DNA of 7,068 bases. It comes from DATLCI01 sp046714215. Its GTDB lineage: Bacteria > Acidobacteriota > Terriglobia > Terriglobales > Acidobacteriaceae. Within the stretch, counting starts at the first letter, position 1, and every line of letters begins with the position of its first letter. The stretch covers positions 1 through 7,068 of the forward strand of contig JBKKBM010000231.1 of NCBI GenBank assembly GCA_046714215.1. Reading direction: 5' to 3'. The notes below the pieces were generated by a model that was not told the origin of the DNA, did no database searches, and saw nothing but the letters and a program-made list of their open reading frames with translations. A program made the translations under genes and the position numbers. Shown in pieces: positions 1 to 6,690 of the stretch.

Positions 1-1848
1 GGCCATCTCCGGCAGCAGTTGCACATTCTCCGTCAGGAAAGCCAAGCAGCTTCCCGGCGGCGGATTCTGTCCCATGGCGTCCTTGGCATTGAATGCCAGG
101 TTCACCAGCACCTGCTCAATCTGCCCGGGGTCTGCCTGGATGACCCCTACTGGCGCCGTCACTGAAGTCACCACCTCTACATGCTCACCCAGGAGCGGCT
201 CCAGCATCTTTTGCACTCCGGCGATTACCGGACGCAGCTCCATCACTTGCGGCTGGATCACCTGCCGGCTGCTGAATGTCAGCAACTGCCGCACCAGGGC
301 CGCTGCCCGCTGCGCCGCGCTCTCGATCTGTCGCATCTCGCGCGCCAGTTGCGCATCCTCCCGCACTCGCTCCCGCTCCAGCACCACCTGCGAGTACCCC
401 GTGATGATGGTCAGCACGTTATTGAAATCGTGCGCGATCCCGCCCGCCAGCGTGCCCACGGCCTCCATCTTTTGCGCGTGCCGCAGTTGTTCTTCCAGCT
501 TCCGCCGCTCCGTCACGTCCACCGCGATCACCAGCGTGCACGCGCGGCCCGCCAGCTCCAGCGGTTGCGCCATCACCTGCACCTCGAAGACCCGCCCGTC
601 CTTCGCCAGGTGCCGCCATTCGCCGCTGTACGGCCCCGTCGTCGGCTGCCGTTCGAGAAAACGGCCCACTTCTTCCGCCGGGCGGATCTCCGTCACCTTC
701 ATCTTCAGAAATTCAGCCGGGGTATATCCATACTGCCGCTCCGCCGCTGGGTTCACTTCCAGAAATCGTAGCGTCGCCTGGTCATACACCCACGACGGTT
801 GCGGATTGGCGGAGAACACCGTGCGAAAGCGTTCTTCCGCCCGCGCCAACGCCGCCGTCGCGGCTGACTGCCGGTACTGCGTCACCCATAGCCGCAGGCT
901 GTAGCACCCGAAGGACGCGAGGATCGCCACCGACGCCACCGCCACCTGCTCCGTCGCAATCTTCGCTCCCAGCCACAGCACCAGCGCCGGCATCAGCATC
1001 GGCGTCAGGTGCAGTGCCAGCATCTGCTTCACCCGGTCACCCGATTTCACCGCTGCGACCTGCGGCTCGTCCGTCTCTTCCCAGTTCGCGATGAAAAGCG
1101 CCGCCAGCAGAAAGGGCAGGACCCACACCACATCGAACCACGTCCCCGTCTGCCTGTCCCAATGCAGCCGCGCATAATTGCCTACCCGCGTGAGCACCGC
1201 ATAGGTCGTCATGCACAGCGCCGCCGTCAGAAACAGCGAACGCTCCCGCCGCCCCGTCGAGACCAGCGTCCGCAGCCACAGGGCCCCCGCCAGCACCAGA
1301 TTCCGGCCGAAGAACACCTGCCCCACCATCCGATTCATCGTCTGCTCTTCCGTCTCCCACCGCGACGGCATATGGAAGAAGTAGAGATAGGCGCACAGGA
1401 TCACAATCCCCACCTGCACCACATCCAGCGTCCGTTGCCAATCCACTCGCTCTTCCTGCGACGGGTCGGTCAACAGCAGCATCGCGAAGGGCGCAAAGGC
1501 GAAGAAGAACAGCACATCGGTAAAACTGTATTGACCGGTGGCTTCCACCCCGTAACGGAACTCTTTGTACGTCCATACTCCCTGGGCCACCATCCAGAGC
1601 AGGTAGGCCAACCCGCACAACGCCCAGAACGAACGCCCAAACGAATCAGCGCGCTGCCGGGCGTCCACGCATGCCCACAGCGCCAAGCCGCAAGACAATA
1701 ACTGGAGGAGATTGGAGCTGGAGATCCGCACTGCGGGCATAGCCAGGAAAGCCAGCACGCTAATATGCAGCAGAGCCAGTAACCCGGCCCATAACGCGAA
1801 TTTTCTTACACTCGGTTTTATTTCAGGAATGGCCCAATGGCTCATCAT
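1..1848 (-). CDS. Multi-spanning membrane sensor histidine kinase with PAS domain (3' end outside window)
   Basis: Reading leftward from position 1848, 616 codons run to the window edge with no stop, so the C-terminus is missing. About ten hydrophobic segments fill residues 17-322 (roughly 17-36, 47-61, 73-92, 110-126, 141-158, 177-196, 204-219, 237-255, 277-296, 301-320). Arg-rich loops such as STGRRERS fall on the predicted cytoplasmic side. A PAS domain follows (about 338-450, with FRTVFSANPQPSWVYD and a PAC-like DVTERRKLEEQL end). Then comes HisKA with the phospho-acceptor H473 in AGGIAHDFNN, and an N box around N587 (VLVNLAFNAKDAM). The G1, F and G2 boxes would lie past the edge. The GIAHDFNN form of the H box is common in kinases that carry a C-terminal receiver, so a hybrid kinase is possible but unseen. 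The start is ATG 1848 or the next ATG at 1845; the only nearby purine stretch (GAACGAAG) is a weak ribosome binding site. An ATG further upstream is out of frame. The membrane domain matches no named sensor family I can identify, and the signal is unknown. Confidence 0.93.
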   Translation of the reverse strand, partial: MMSHWAIPEIKPSVRKFALWAGLLALLHISVLAFLAMPAVRISSSNLLQLLSCGLALWACVDARQRADSFGRSFWALCGLAYLLWMVAQGVWTYKEFRYGVEATGQYSFTDVLFFFAFAPFAMLLLTDPSQEERVDWQRTLDVVQVGIVILCAYLYFFHMPSRWETEEQTMNRMVGQVFFGRNLVLAGALWLRTLVSTGRRERSLFLTAALCMTTYAVLTRVGNYARLHWDRQTGTWFDVVWVLPFLLAALFIANWEETDEPQVAAVKSGDRVKQMLALHLTPMLMPALVLWLGAKIATEQVAVASVAILASFGCYSLRLWVTQYRQSAATAALARAEERFRTVFSANPQPSWVYDQATLRFLEVNPAAERQYGYTPAEFLKMKVTEIRPAEEVGRFLERQPTTGPYSGEWRHLAKDGRVFEVQVMAQPLELAGRACTLVIAVDVTERRKLEEQLRHAQKMEAVGTLAGGIAHDFNNVLTIITGYSQVVLERERVREDAQLAREMRQIESAAQRAAALVRQLLTFSSRQVIQPQVMELRPVIAGVQKMLEPLLGEHVEVVTSVTAPVGVIQADPGQIEQVLVNLAFNAKDAMGQNPPPGSCLAFLTENVQLLPEMA

Positions 1849-1882
1849 GAATCTTCGTTCTTCATTTCCTTGGGTGTTTTTT

Positions 1883-1912
1883 AGTCTAAGTCGGTTTGTC
1901 TAAGCGGGTCAA
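1883..1912 (-). promoter_or_regulatory. Candidate sigma70-type promoter for the leftward kinase
   Basis: Read on the minus strand, TTGACC (plus 1907-1912, five of six matches to TTGACA) is followed after 18 bp by TAGACT (plus 1883-1888, four of six matches to TATAAT). Transcription would begin near 1876, leaving a leader of about 28 nt before ATG 1848. Spacing and distance to the gene are reasonable, but this is pattern matching by eye using enteric consensus sequences. Confidence 0.4.
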
Positions 1913-1969
1913 CAAAATAGAAAGATTCACCCATCCCCCATCCAGTTTTTCACATCCGTATCCCATTTT

Positions 1970-2001
1970 TTGTATATTCGGCGCCGGCTATCTTCTATAA
2001 T
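1970..2001 (+). promoter_or_regulatory. Candidate sigma70-type promoter for the PDZ kinase operon
   Basis: A perfect TATAAT lies at 1996-2001, about 40 bp before the GTG start at 2043, which gives a leader of roughly 35 nt. The -35 element is poor: the best options are TTGTAT at 1970-1975 with a long 20-bp spacer, or TGTATA at 1971-1976 with 19 bp, each with three of six matches. A perfect -10 with a weak -35 suggests either low basal transcription or help from an activator. The -10 call is fairly strong and the -35 call is weak. Confidence 0.5.
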
Positions 2002-2033
2002 GGTGCAAACACTAGGAATACTCCCTGCGTTCC

Positions 2034-2037
2034 GGAG
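2034..2037 (+). promoter_or_regulatory. Ribosome binding site deciding a GTG start
   Basis: GGAG ends 5 nt before GTG 2043, a good Shine-Dalgarno match at a usual distance. This supports the GTG start over the in-frame ATG codons at 2091 and 2145. The choice affects only a 16- or 34-residue polar N-terminal tail, since the first membrane segment begins near residue 43. Confidence 0.6.
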
Positions 2038-2042
2038 TCACC

Positions 2043-4985
2043 GTGGCAGCAAACTTGCAACCTACTAAAAATAATCTGTCTGCTTCCAGCATGCACACTG
2101 GAACCAAGCCAGATGTTTTGCCCTCGCGGGCGAGTGCAAGCCCCATGGTGAAAGATCTTCAAGTTCGCACCACGGCCATTCTGTTGGCGCTGGTCACAGT
2201 CGCCGCCATGGTCTTTGCCTGGCTGAATTTCCGTCAGGAAGCGCTCATCGCCACCCCCACGGACGGCGTCTGGTGGCTCGAGGAAAACGACCATCTGCGC
2301 GCGCAACGCGTCCATCCTCAGGGCCCCGGCGATCGCGCCGGCATCAAGGTGGATGACCACCTCTTCGAAGTCAACGGCCAGCCGGTCACCAATACCGCCA
2401 GCTTGCAGAAAAAGCTTTATCCCAAGGGCGTTTACTCCGAAGTCAAATACGGACTCCATCGCAACGGCGTCTCCCTTGAAGTCCCGGTCATTCTTGTTCC
2501 CGCGGATAATTCCCTGAACAACGGACAGCGCGTGATCGCGCTGGTCTATCTGTTCATCGGACTCTTTGTCCTGTTGCGACGCTGGACCGCGCCCAAGTCT
2601 GCCCACTTCTTCATCTTCTGCCTGGTCTCGTTCATTTTTTATTCCTTTAAGTATACCGGCAAGTTCAACCTCTTCGACTGGAGCATCTACTGGTCGAACG
2701 TAGTCGCCTGGCTGCTGCAGCCCGCGCTCTTCCTCCACTTCGCCCTGACCTTCCCGGAGCGCAAGAGCTTTGTCGAGCGCCATCGCTGGCTCACCGCCAT
2801 TGTTTATCTCCCGGGCGCCATCCTGCTGGCCACACACATCCTCGCCATCCGTGAACTGGCCGCCACGGAGGTCCTGCGCTTCCAGCTTGACCAGATGGAG
2901 TGGACCTACCTCGCGCTCTTCTTCTTCATCTCCGCCGGCGTCCTCTGGCACTCTTACGATCGCGCCGATACCCCGCTGCTCCGCCAGCAGATGAAGCTGG
3001 TCACCCGCGGCACTATCCTCGCCATCGTTCCCTTCACGCTCTTCTACGTGCGGCCGTACGTTTTTGGCGAGTTGCCCAGCCGCACCATGCAACTCTCCGT
3101 CTTCACTCTCGTCTTTCTGCCGCTCACGTTCGGTTACGCCATCGTCCGCTATCGCTTGATGGACGTGGACATCATCTTCAAGCGCGGCATGATCTACACC
3201 CTGGCCACGGCGTCCATCGTTGGCGTCTATTTCGCCATCGGCGCCGTCATTGCCCAGATCGTGCAGACCAAACTGCCCCTCGGCAACTGGGGACTCATCG
3301 CCGCCATCGTCATCACCGCGCTGCTCTTCGATCCACTGAAGCACGCCATCCAGGACCGCCTCGACAAGCTGCTCGACCGCAAACGCTACGACTATCGCCG
3401 CACGCTCATCGAATTCGGCCGCGAACTCAGCTCTGAGACCGACCTCAGCACCATGCTCACCGCCGTCGTCGAGCGCCTCTCCCGCACCTTGCTCGTGGAC
3501 CGCGTCGCCATCTTCCTCGCCGACCAGGATTCGCCCGAGGGCTTCCTCCTGGCCAAGTCGTATGGCATCAACTACACCGGCGACCTCGATCTCACCTTCC
3601 TCGGCATCGAGCGCCCCGGTGAAGGCGCCGGACACATCTTCTTTGACAACACTCGCTCCGCTGTCCGTGAGACTCCGGCCGCCCGCACCACCATTGCCCA
3701 ACTCGATCTCAACTACTACATCCCGTGCAAGGTGCAGAATCGCAGCATTGCCGTCCTCGGCCTGGGCAAGACCACCCGCGGCGACTTCCTCTCCAGTGAA
3801 GATGTCGAACTGCTCGAGACCTTGGCCGGCTATCTCGGCATCGCCATTCAGAACGCCTTGCTCTATGCCTCGCTCGAACAGAAAGCCAGCGAGTACGAAC
3901 GCCTCAAGGACTTCAACGAGAACATCGTCGAATCCATCAGCGTCGGCGTCCTCGTGGTCGACCTCGCCGACCGCATCGAGTCCTGGAACTCGCAGATGGA
4001 AGTCATGTACGCCATGCCCCGCGCGGAAGCCAAGGGCAAGCTCCTCACCGAGATCTTCCCCGCGAACTTCGTGGAATCGTTCTATCGCGCGCGCCAGAAT
4101 CCCGGCATCCACAACCTCTATAAGTTCCGGCTGAACACGCCGACGGGCGAGACCCGCCGCGCCAACATCGCCATCGCGCCGCTGGTCACCAAGAACTTCC
4201 AGGTGGTCGGCCGCCTCGTCATCGTCGACGACATCACCGAACGCATCGCCCTTGAATCCCAACTCTCGCAGTCAGAGAAGATGTCGTCCATCGGAGTGCT
4301 TGCCGCCGGCGTCGCTCATGAGGTCAACACTCCGCTCGCCGTCATCTCTTCTTACGCGCAGATGCTGGCCAAGCAGCTTCAGGGCGACGAAAAACGTTCG
4401 GCCTTGCTCGAGAAGATCACCCGCCAGACCTTCCGCGCGTCCGAGATCGTCAACAACCTGCTGAACTTCTCCCGCACCAGCGGCACCGAATTCAGTGAGG
4501 TCGACGTCAACAAGATCATCGCCGACACTCTCGCCCTGCTTGAGCACCAGTTCCGCACCGCCAAGATCAAGGTCGAGCCCACGCTCTATCCCGAGCTGCC
4601 CCTGATTCTCGGCAACCCGGGAAAATTGCAGCAGGTATTTCTGAACTTATTCTTGAACGCCAAAGACGCCATGCCCAACGGCGGCACCATCAGCATCGCC
4701 ACCGGCAACGGACACGCCGTCAACGTCCGCGTCTCAGACACCGGCTCTGGTATCGCGCCCGAACACGTGGCCCGCATCTACGACCCGTTCTTTACCACCA
4801 AGAATTCCACCAAGGACGGCGACCGCCGCGGCACCGGCCTCGGCCTCAGTGTGACCTACGGCATCATCCAGGAGCACGCCGGCAAGATCCAAGTGGAATC
4901 GCTGCCCGGCGAAGGCACTACCTTCCATCTCGAGTTTCCCATGATCAAGGCGTCGTCGCGCCAGGCGGTGAAAGTCAATGTCTGA
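2043..4985 (+). CDS. PDZ/multi-TM/GAF/PAS sensor histidine kinase
   Basis: This 980-residue inner-membrane kinase would autophosphorylate on histidine and pass phosphate to the regulator encoded next. Domains in order: polar cytoplasmic tail 1-41; TM1 43-60; PDZ domain about 70-152, with DRAGIKVDDHLFEVNGQPV typical of PDZ domains in envelope proteases; nine more TM segments from about 163 to 430; GAF about 465-605; short linker helix 605-625; PAS about 622-735; HisKA with H759 in AAGVAHEVNTPL; HATPase with N872, G1 box DTGSGI (899-904), F box DPFFTTK and G2 box GTGLGLS (930-936). All catalytic boxes are intact. Basic loops (RRWTAPK, PERKSFVERHRW, RYRLMDVDIIFKR, DRKRYDYRR) alternate as expected for ten spans with both ends inside, which places PDZ outside the cytoplasm. 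The N-terminal plan resembles Bacillus ComP, but the kinase core and NtrC-type partner differ. Its stop overlaps the regulator start by 8 bp, which argues for translational coupling. The signal is unknown. Confidence 0.95.
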   Translation: MAANLQPTKNNLSASSMHTGTKPDVLPSRASASPMVKDLQVRTTAILLALVTVAAMVFAWLNFRQEALIATPTDGVWWLEENDHLRAQRVHPQGPGDRAGIKVDDHLFEVNGQPVTNTASLQKKLYPKGVYSEVKYGLHRNGVSLEVPVILVPADNSLNNGQRVIALVYLFIGLFVLLRRWTAPKSAHFFIFCLVSFIFYSFKYTGKFNLFDWSIYWSNVVAWLLQPALFLHFALTFPERKSFVERHRWLTAIVYLPGAILLATHILAIRELAATEVLRFQLDQMEWTYLALFFFISAGVLWHSYDRADTPLLRQQMKLVTRGTILAIVPFTLFYVRPYVFGELPSRTMQLSVFTLVFLPLTFGYAIVRYRLMDVDIIFKRGMIYTLATASIVGVYFAIGAVIAQIVQTKLPLGNWGLIAAIVITALLFDPLKHAIQDRLDKLLDRKRYDYRRTLIEFGRELSSETDLSTMLTAVVERLSRTLLVDRVAIFLADQDSPEGFLLAKSYGINYTGDLDLTFLGIERPGEGAGHIFFDNTRSAVRETPAARTTIAQLDLNYYIPCKVQNRSIAVLGLGKTTRGDFLSSEDVELLETLAGYLGIAIQNALLYASLEQKASEYERLKDFNENIVESISVGVLVVDLADRIESWNSQMEVMYAMPRAEAKGKLLTEIFPANFVESFYRARQNPGIHNLYKFRLNTPTGETRRANIAIAPLVTKNFQVVGRLVIVDDITERIALESQLSQSEKMSSIGVLAAGVAHEVNTPLAVISSYAQMLAKQLQGDEKRSALLEKITRQTFRASEIVNNLLNFSRTSGTEFSEVDVNKIIADTLALLEHQFRTAKIKVEPTLYPELPLILGNPGKLQQVFLNLFLNAKDAMPNGGTISIATGNGHAVNVRVSDTGSGIAPEHVARIYDPFFTTKNSTKDGDRRGTGLGLSVTYGIIQEHAGKIQVESLPGEGTTFHLEFPMIKASSRQAVKVNV

Positions 4986-6429
4986 CGTCGCCGTGGTTCC
5001 TCGCCGCTTCTCGCGCGATACCGATCCCGACCATCCCGGCTCCATCCTCATCATTGACGATGAGCATGCTATCCGCGAATCGCTCCAGACGCTGCTCGAA
5101 CTCGAGAACTATCAGGTCGATGGCGCCGACACCGCCGAAGCCGGCCTCGCGCGCCTCGCCAACAATCCGTACGACCTCGTCCTGCTCGACATAGGCTTGC
5201 CCGACCGCAGCGGCCTCGATGTCCTCGAAGACATTCGCGAACGCGATCCCAGCCTGCCCATCATCATGATCACCGCGCACGGCACGGTCGACAACGCCAT
5301 CCGCGCCATGCAATCCGGCGCCGCCAACTTCATCCCTAAGCCCTGGGACAACGAAAAGCTGCTCGCCGACGTCCGCGCTGCTGTCGCCCGCCGCCGCGCC
5401 GAAGAAGAGAACCTGCATCTCAAGCGCGCCTTCAAGCAGCGCTACAACTTTGAGAACATCGTGGGCAAGAGCGACGCCATGCTGCGCGTCTTTGACCTCG
5501 TCGCCCAGGTCGCGCCCAGCCGTTCCACCATCCTGATCCAGGGTGAGAGCGGCACCGGCAAGGAACTCATCGCCAAGGCCATCCACGCCAACTCCCCGCG
5601 CAAGGACCGCCCGTTCGTTCCCGTGAACACCGGCTCCATGCCCGCGGACTTGCTGGAGTCCACGCTCTTCGGCCACGTGAAAGGCGCGTTCACCTCCGCC
5701 ATCGCCTCCAAGAAAGGGCTCTTCGAGATCGCCGACCGCGGCACCCTCTTCCTCGACGAGATCGGCTCCATGTCCGTCGAGACCCAGGCCAAGATCCTGC
5801 GCGTCTTGCAAGACCGCAAGTTCATGCACCTCGGCGGCGTCTCTGAGTTGCAGGTGGACGTCCGCATCATCGCCGCCACTAACGTCGACCTCAAGCAGCT
5901 CGTCAAAGACGGACGCTTCCGCGAAGACCTCTTCTACCGCCTCAACGTCATCACCGTAGATCTGCCGCCGCTGCGCAGCCGCGCCGAAGACATCCCGCTG
6001 CTCGTCCACGCCTTCCTCGAACGCTACTCGAAGGAGAACGGCAAGCCCACGCTCAACCTCACTACGGAGGCGTTGCGCCCGCTCCTCGACCACGCCTGGC
6101 CGGGCAACGTACGCGAACTGGAGAATGTGATCGAGCGCGCCGTCGTCCTCTCCTCCGGCCCGTTCGTCACGCTCGACCTGCTGCCCGATTCCATCATTGG
6201 ACGCGCCCCCATCTCGAACATCCTGGAATCGCGCCCCGATGCGTCGCTGTTTGACATCATCGAGGAATGCGAGCGTCGCGTGATCACCGACATGCTGGAG
6301 AAATGCCACTGGAATCAGACCGACGCCGCCGAGCGCTTCCACGTCCCGCTCTCTACGCTGAACCAGAAGATCAAGCGGCTGAACATCGAGATCCGCAAAC
6401 GCGCGAAAGACCAGCCCCCAGCTTTGTAG
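4978..6429 (+). CDS. NtrC-family sigma54-dependent response regulator
   Basis: This 483-residue cytoplasmic transcription activator is the expected partner of the overlapping kinase. The receiver domain spans about 22-138, with acidic residues D27 and D28, phospho-acceptor D71 (LLDIGLP), T99 and K121. The AAA+ domain (about 160-388) has Walker A GESGTGKE (189-196), Walker B TLFLDEIG (256-263), the AATN sensor I motif (299-302), likely arginine fingers R315 and R321 (FREDLFYRL), and sensor II WPGNVREL with R379. A Fis-type helix-turn-helix lies at about 425-472 (NQTDAAERFHVPLSTLNQKI). Length and order are normal for the family. The oddity is the sigma54-contact loop, GAFTSA (236-241), where GAFTGA is usual. 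The ATG lies inside the end of the kinase gene, after a weak GGTG at 4967-4970. No sigma54 promoter was found in the window, so the targets are unknown. It may in principle serve the divergent kinase too. Confidence 0.97.
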   Translation: MSDVAVVPRRFSRDTDPDHPGSILIIDDEHAIRESLQTLLELENYQVDGADTAEAGLARLANNPYDLVLLDIGLPDRSGLDVLEDIRERDPSLPIIMITAHGTVDNAIRAMQSGAANFIPKPWDNEKLLADVRAAVARRRAEEENLHLKRAFKQRYNFENIVGKSDAMLRVFDLVAQVAPSRSTILIQGESGTGKELIAKAIHANSPRKDRPFVPVNTGSMPADLLESTLFGHVKGAFTSAIASKKGLFEIADRGTLFLDEIGSMSVETQAKILRVLQDRKFMHLGGVSELQVDVRIIAATNVDLKQLVKDGRFREDLFYRLNVITVDLPPLRSRAEDIPLLVHAFLERYSKENGKPTLNLTTEALRPLLDHAWPGNVRELENVIERAVVLSSGPFVTLDLLPDSIIGRAPISNILESRPDASLFDIIEECERRVITDMLEKCHWNQTDAAERFHVPLSTLNQKIKRLNIEIRKRAKDQPPAL

Positions 6430-6450
6430 AGACGTAGCTTGCTACGTCTC
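6429..6450. repeat. Perfect 10-bp palindrome at the regulator stop codon
   Basis: GAGACGTAGC (6429-6438) and GCTACGTCTC (6441-6450) are exact inverse complements separated by TT. The left arm begins on the last base of the TAG stop. No run of T follows (CCGCGCTC), so it is not a standard intrinsic terminator. It may be a mRNA 3'-end stabilising hairpin or a dispersed REP-like element. The hairpin is seen directly; the role is inferred. Confidence 0.75.
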
Positions 6451-6463
6451 CCGCGCTCGTGTG

Positions 6464-6484
6464 GCACCGCCGTCTCGGCTGTGC
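6464..6484. repeat. Imperfect 9-bp inverted repeat
   Basis: GCACCGCCG (6464-6472) and CGGCTGTGC (6476-6484) pair in eight of nine positions around a TCT loop. It is the second member of the palindrome series after the regulator gene. Confidence 0.5.
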
Positions 6485-6517
6485 GCCCTTGCTACCCACC
6501 ACCGCGCACGTATCAGA

Positions 6518-6535
6518 GCAGCGCTTCAGCGCTGC
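6518..6535. repeat. Perfect 8-bp palindrome, TC loop
   Basis: GCAGCGCT (6518-6525) and AGCGCTGC (6528-6535) are exact inverse complements around TC. The 2-nt loop has the same size as that of the palindromes at 6429-6450 and 6560-6573. No T run follows. Confidence 0.65.
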
Positions 6536-6545
6536 CTATTCTCGC

Positions 6546-6573
6546 GCCCCTAAACACTGGGGGCTTTAGCCCC
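6546..6573. repeat. GC-rich palindrome with competing upstream arm
   Basis: GGGGCT (6560-6565) and AGCCCC (6568-6573) pair perfectly around TT. An upstream GCCCC (6546-6550) could pair instead with GGGGC (6560-6564), so two mutually exclusive hairpins are possible. No T run follows on either strand, and nothing else suggests a riboswitch, so a dispersed repeat is the simpler reading. Confidence 0.55.
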
Positions 6574-6637
6574 GGCGCTTCCAGCCTTTTGCCCTTGGTT
6601 TTCTTTCCCCAAGGTTTCCTTCGTGTGTCTTTGTGTC

Positions 6638-6669
6638 CTTCGTGGTTCACGAAGTTGCTTTTGCTCTTT
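6638..6669 (+). terminator. Possible weak intrinsic terminator
   Basis: CTTCGTG (6638-6644) and CACGAAG (6648-6654) form a perfect 7-bp stem with a GTT loop, followed by the T-rich TTGCTTTTGCTCTTT (6655-6669, 10 T of 15). This fits a weak rightward terminator for the kinase-regulator operon, about 210 bp past the regulator stop. The stem is short, of moderate GC, and the T tract is interrupted, so chance or a repeat origin is equally possible. Confidence 0.3.
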
Positions 6670-6670
6670 G

Positions 6671-6687
6671 CTGACGGCTGACGGCTG
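6671..6687. repeat. Short tandem repeat of CTGACGG
   Basis: CTGACGG occurs twice in tandem followed by a partial CTG (17 bp), just beyond the stop of the leftward gene. It may be a slippage product or the edge of the composite repeat region. Confidence 0.5.
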
Positions 6688-6690
6688 CCC

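Larger units (their letters stand above)
1849..2042. promoter_or_regulatory. Divergent intergenic control region between two kinase genes
   Basis: These 194 bp separate the start codons of two divergently transcribed kinases and are visibly richer in A/T than the flanking genes, with T runs near 1876-1882, 1946-1950 and 1966-1971. They hold one candidate promoter on each strand and the ribosome binding site of the rightward gene. I see no clear long inverted repeat that would mark an operator, and no GG-N10-GC sigma54 promoter on either strand. Sharing the region allows co-regulation of the two sensors, which is an inference from layout only. Confidence 0.6.
6430..6690. other. Palindrome-rich intergenic stretch between convergent genes
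   Basis: No credible gene lies in these 261 bp; an 80-codon open frame at 6439-6681 merely runs through the repeats. The stretch contains four palindromes (6429-6450, 6464-6484, 6518-6535, 6560-6573), a run of short near-repeats of CTTTGTGTCCTTCGTGG type (about 6618-6645), a further hairpin at 6638-6654 and a 7-bp tandem repeat at 6671-6687. The composition looks like a composite of dispersed intergenic repeats of the kind I recall from acidobacterial genomes, which cannot be confirmed from one copy. Confidence 0.6.

Noticed and set aside
74..904. Plus-strand open frame of 276 codons
   Set aside because: It lies antisense to the PAS and HisKA domains of the leftward kinase and is Ser/Arg/Cys-rich without a domain.
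1009..1701. Plus-strand open frame of 230 codons
   Set aside because: The translation is rich in Arg, His, Gln and Pro and lies antisense to the membrane segments of the leftward kinase.
1995..4262. Very long open frame (755 codons) on the minus strand opposite the PDZ kinase
   Set aside because: The translation is rich in Asp, Glu, Gly and Val with no recognisable domain, the pattern expected antisense to a GC-rich gene. The plus-strand protein has complete kinase motifs.
4975..6342. Long open frame (455 codons) on the minus strand opposite the regulator
   Set aside because: Low-complexity acidic translation with no motif; the plus-strand regulator carries every expected AAA+ and receiver motif.
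4978..6429. Assigning a specific symbol such as ntrC, atoC, zraR or prsR
   Set aside because: The generic domain layout is shared by many regulators, and neither the partner kinase nor the neighbours identify a particular pathway.
6462..6480. TGGCAC resembling the -24 half of a sigma54 promoter
   Set aside because: No TTGC-like -12 element follows at the required spacing, and the TGGCAC belongs to an inverted repeat.
6546..6573. Alternative hairpins as an attenuator or riboswitch
   Set aside because: They lie downstream of the regulator and between convergent gene ends, with no T tract and no gene to control.
6439..6681. 80-codon plus-strand open frame in the gap
   Set aside because: It runs through the palindromes and repeats, has no ribosome binding site and no recognisable sequence.
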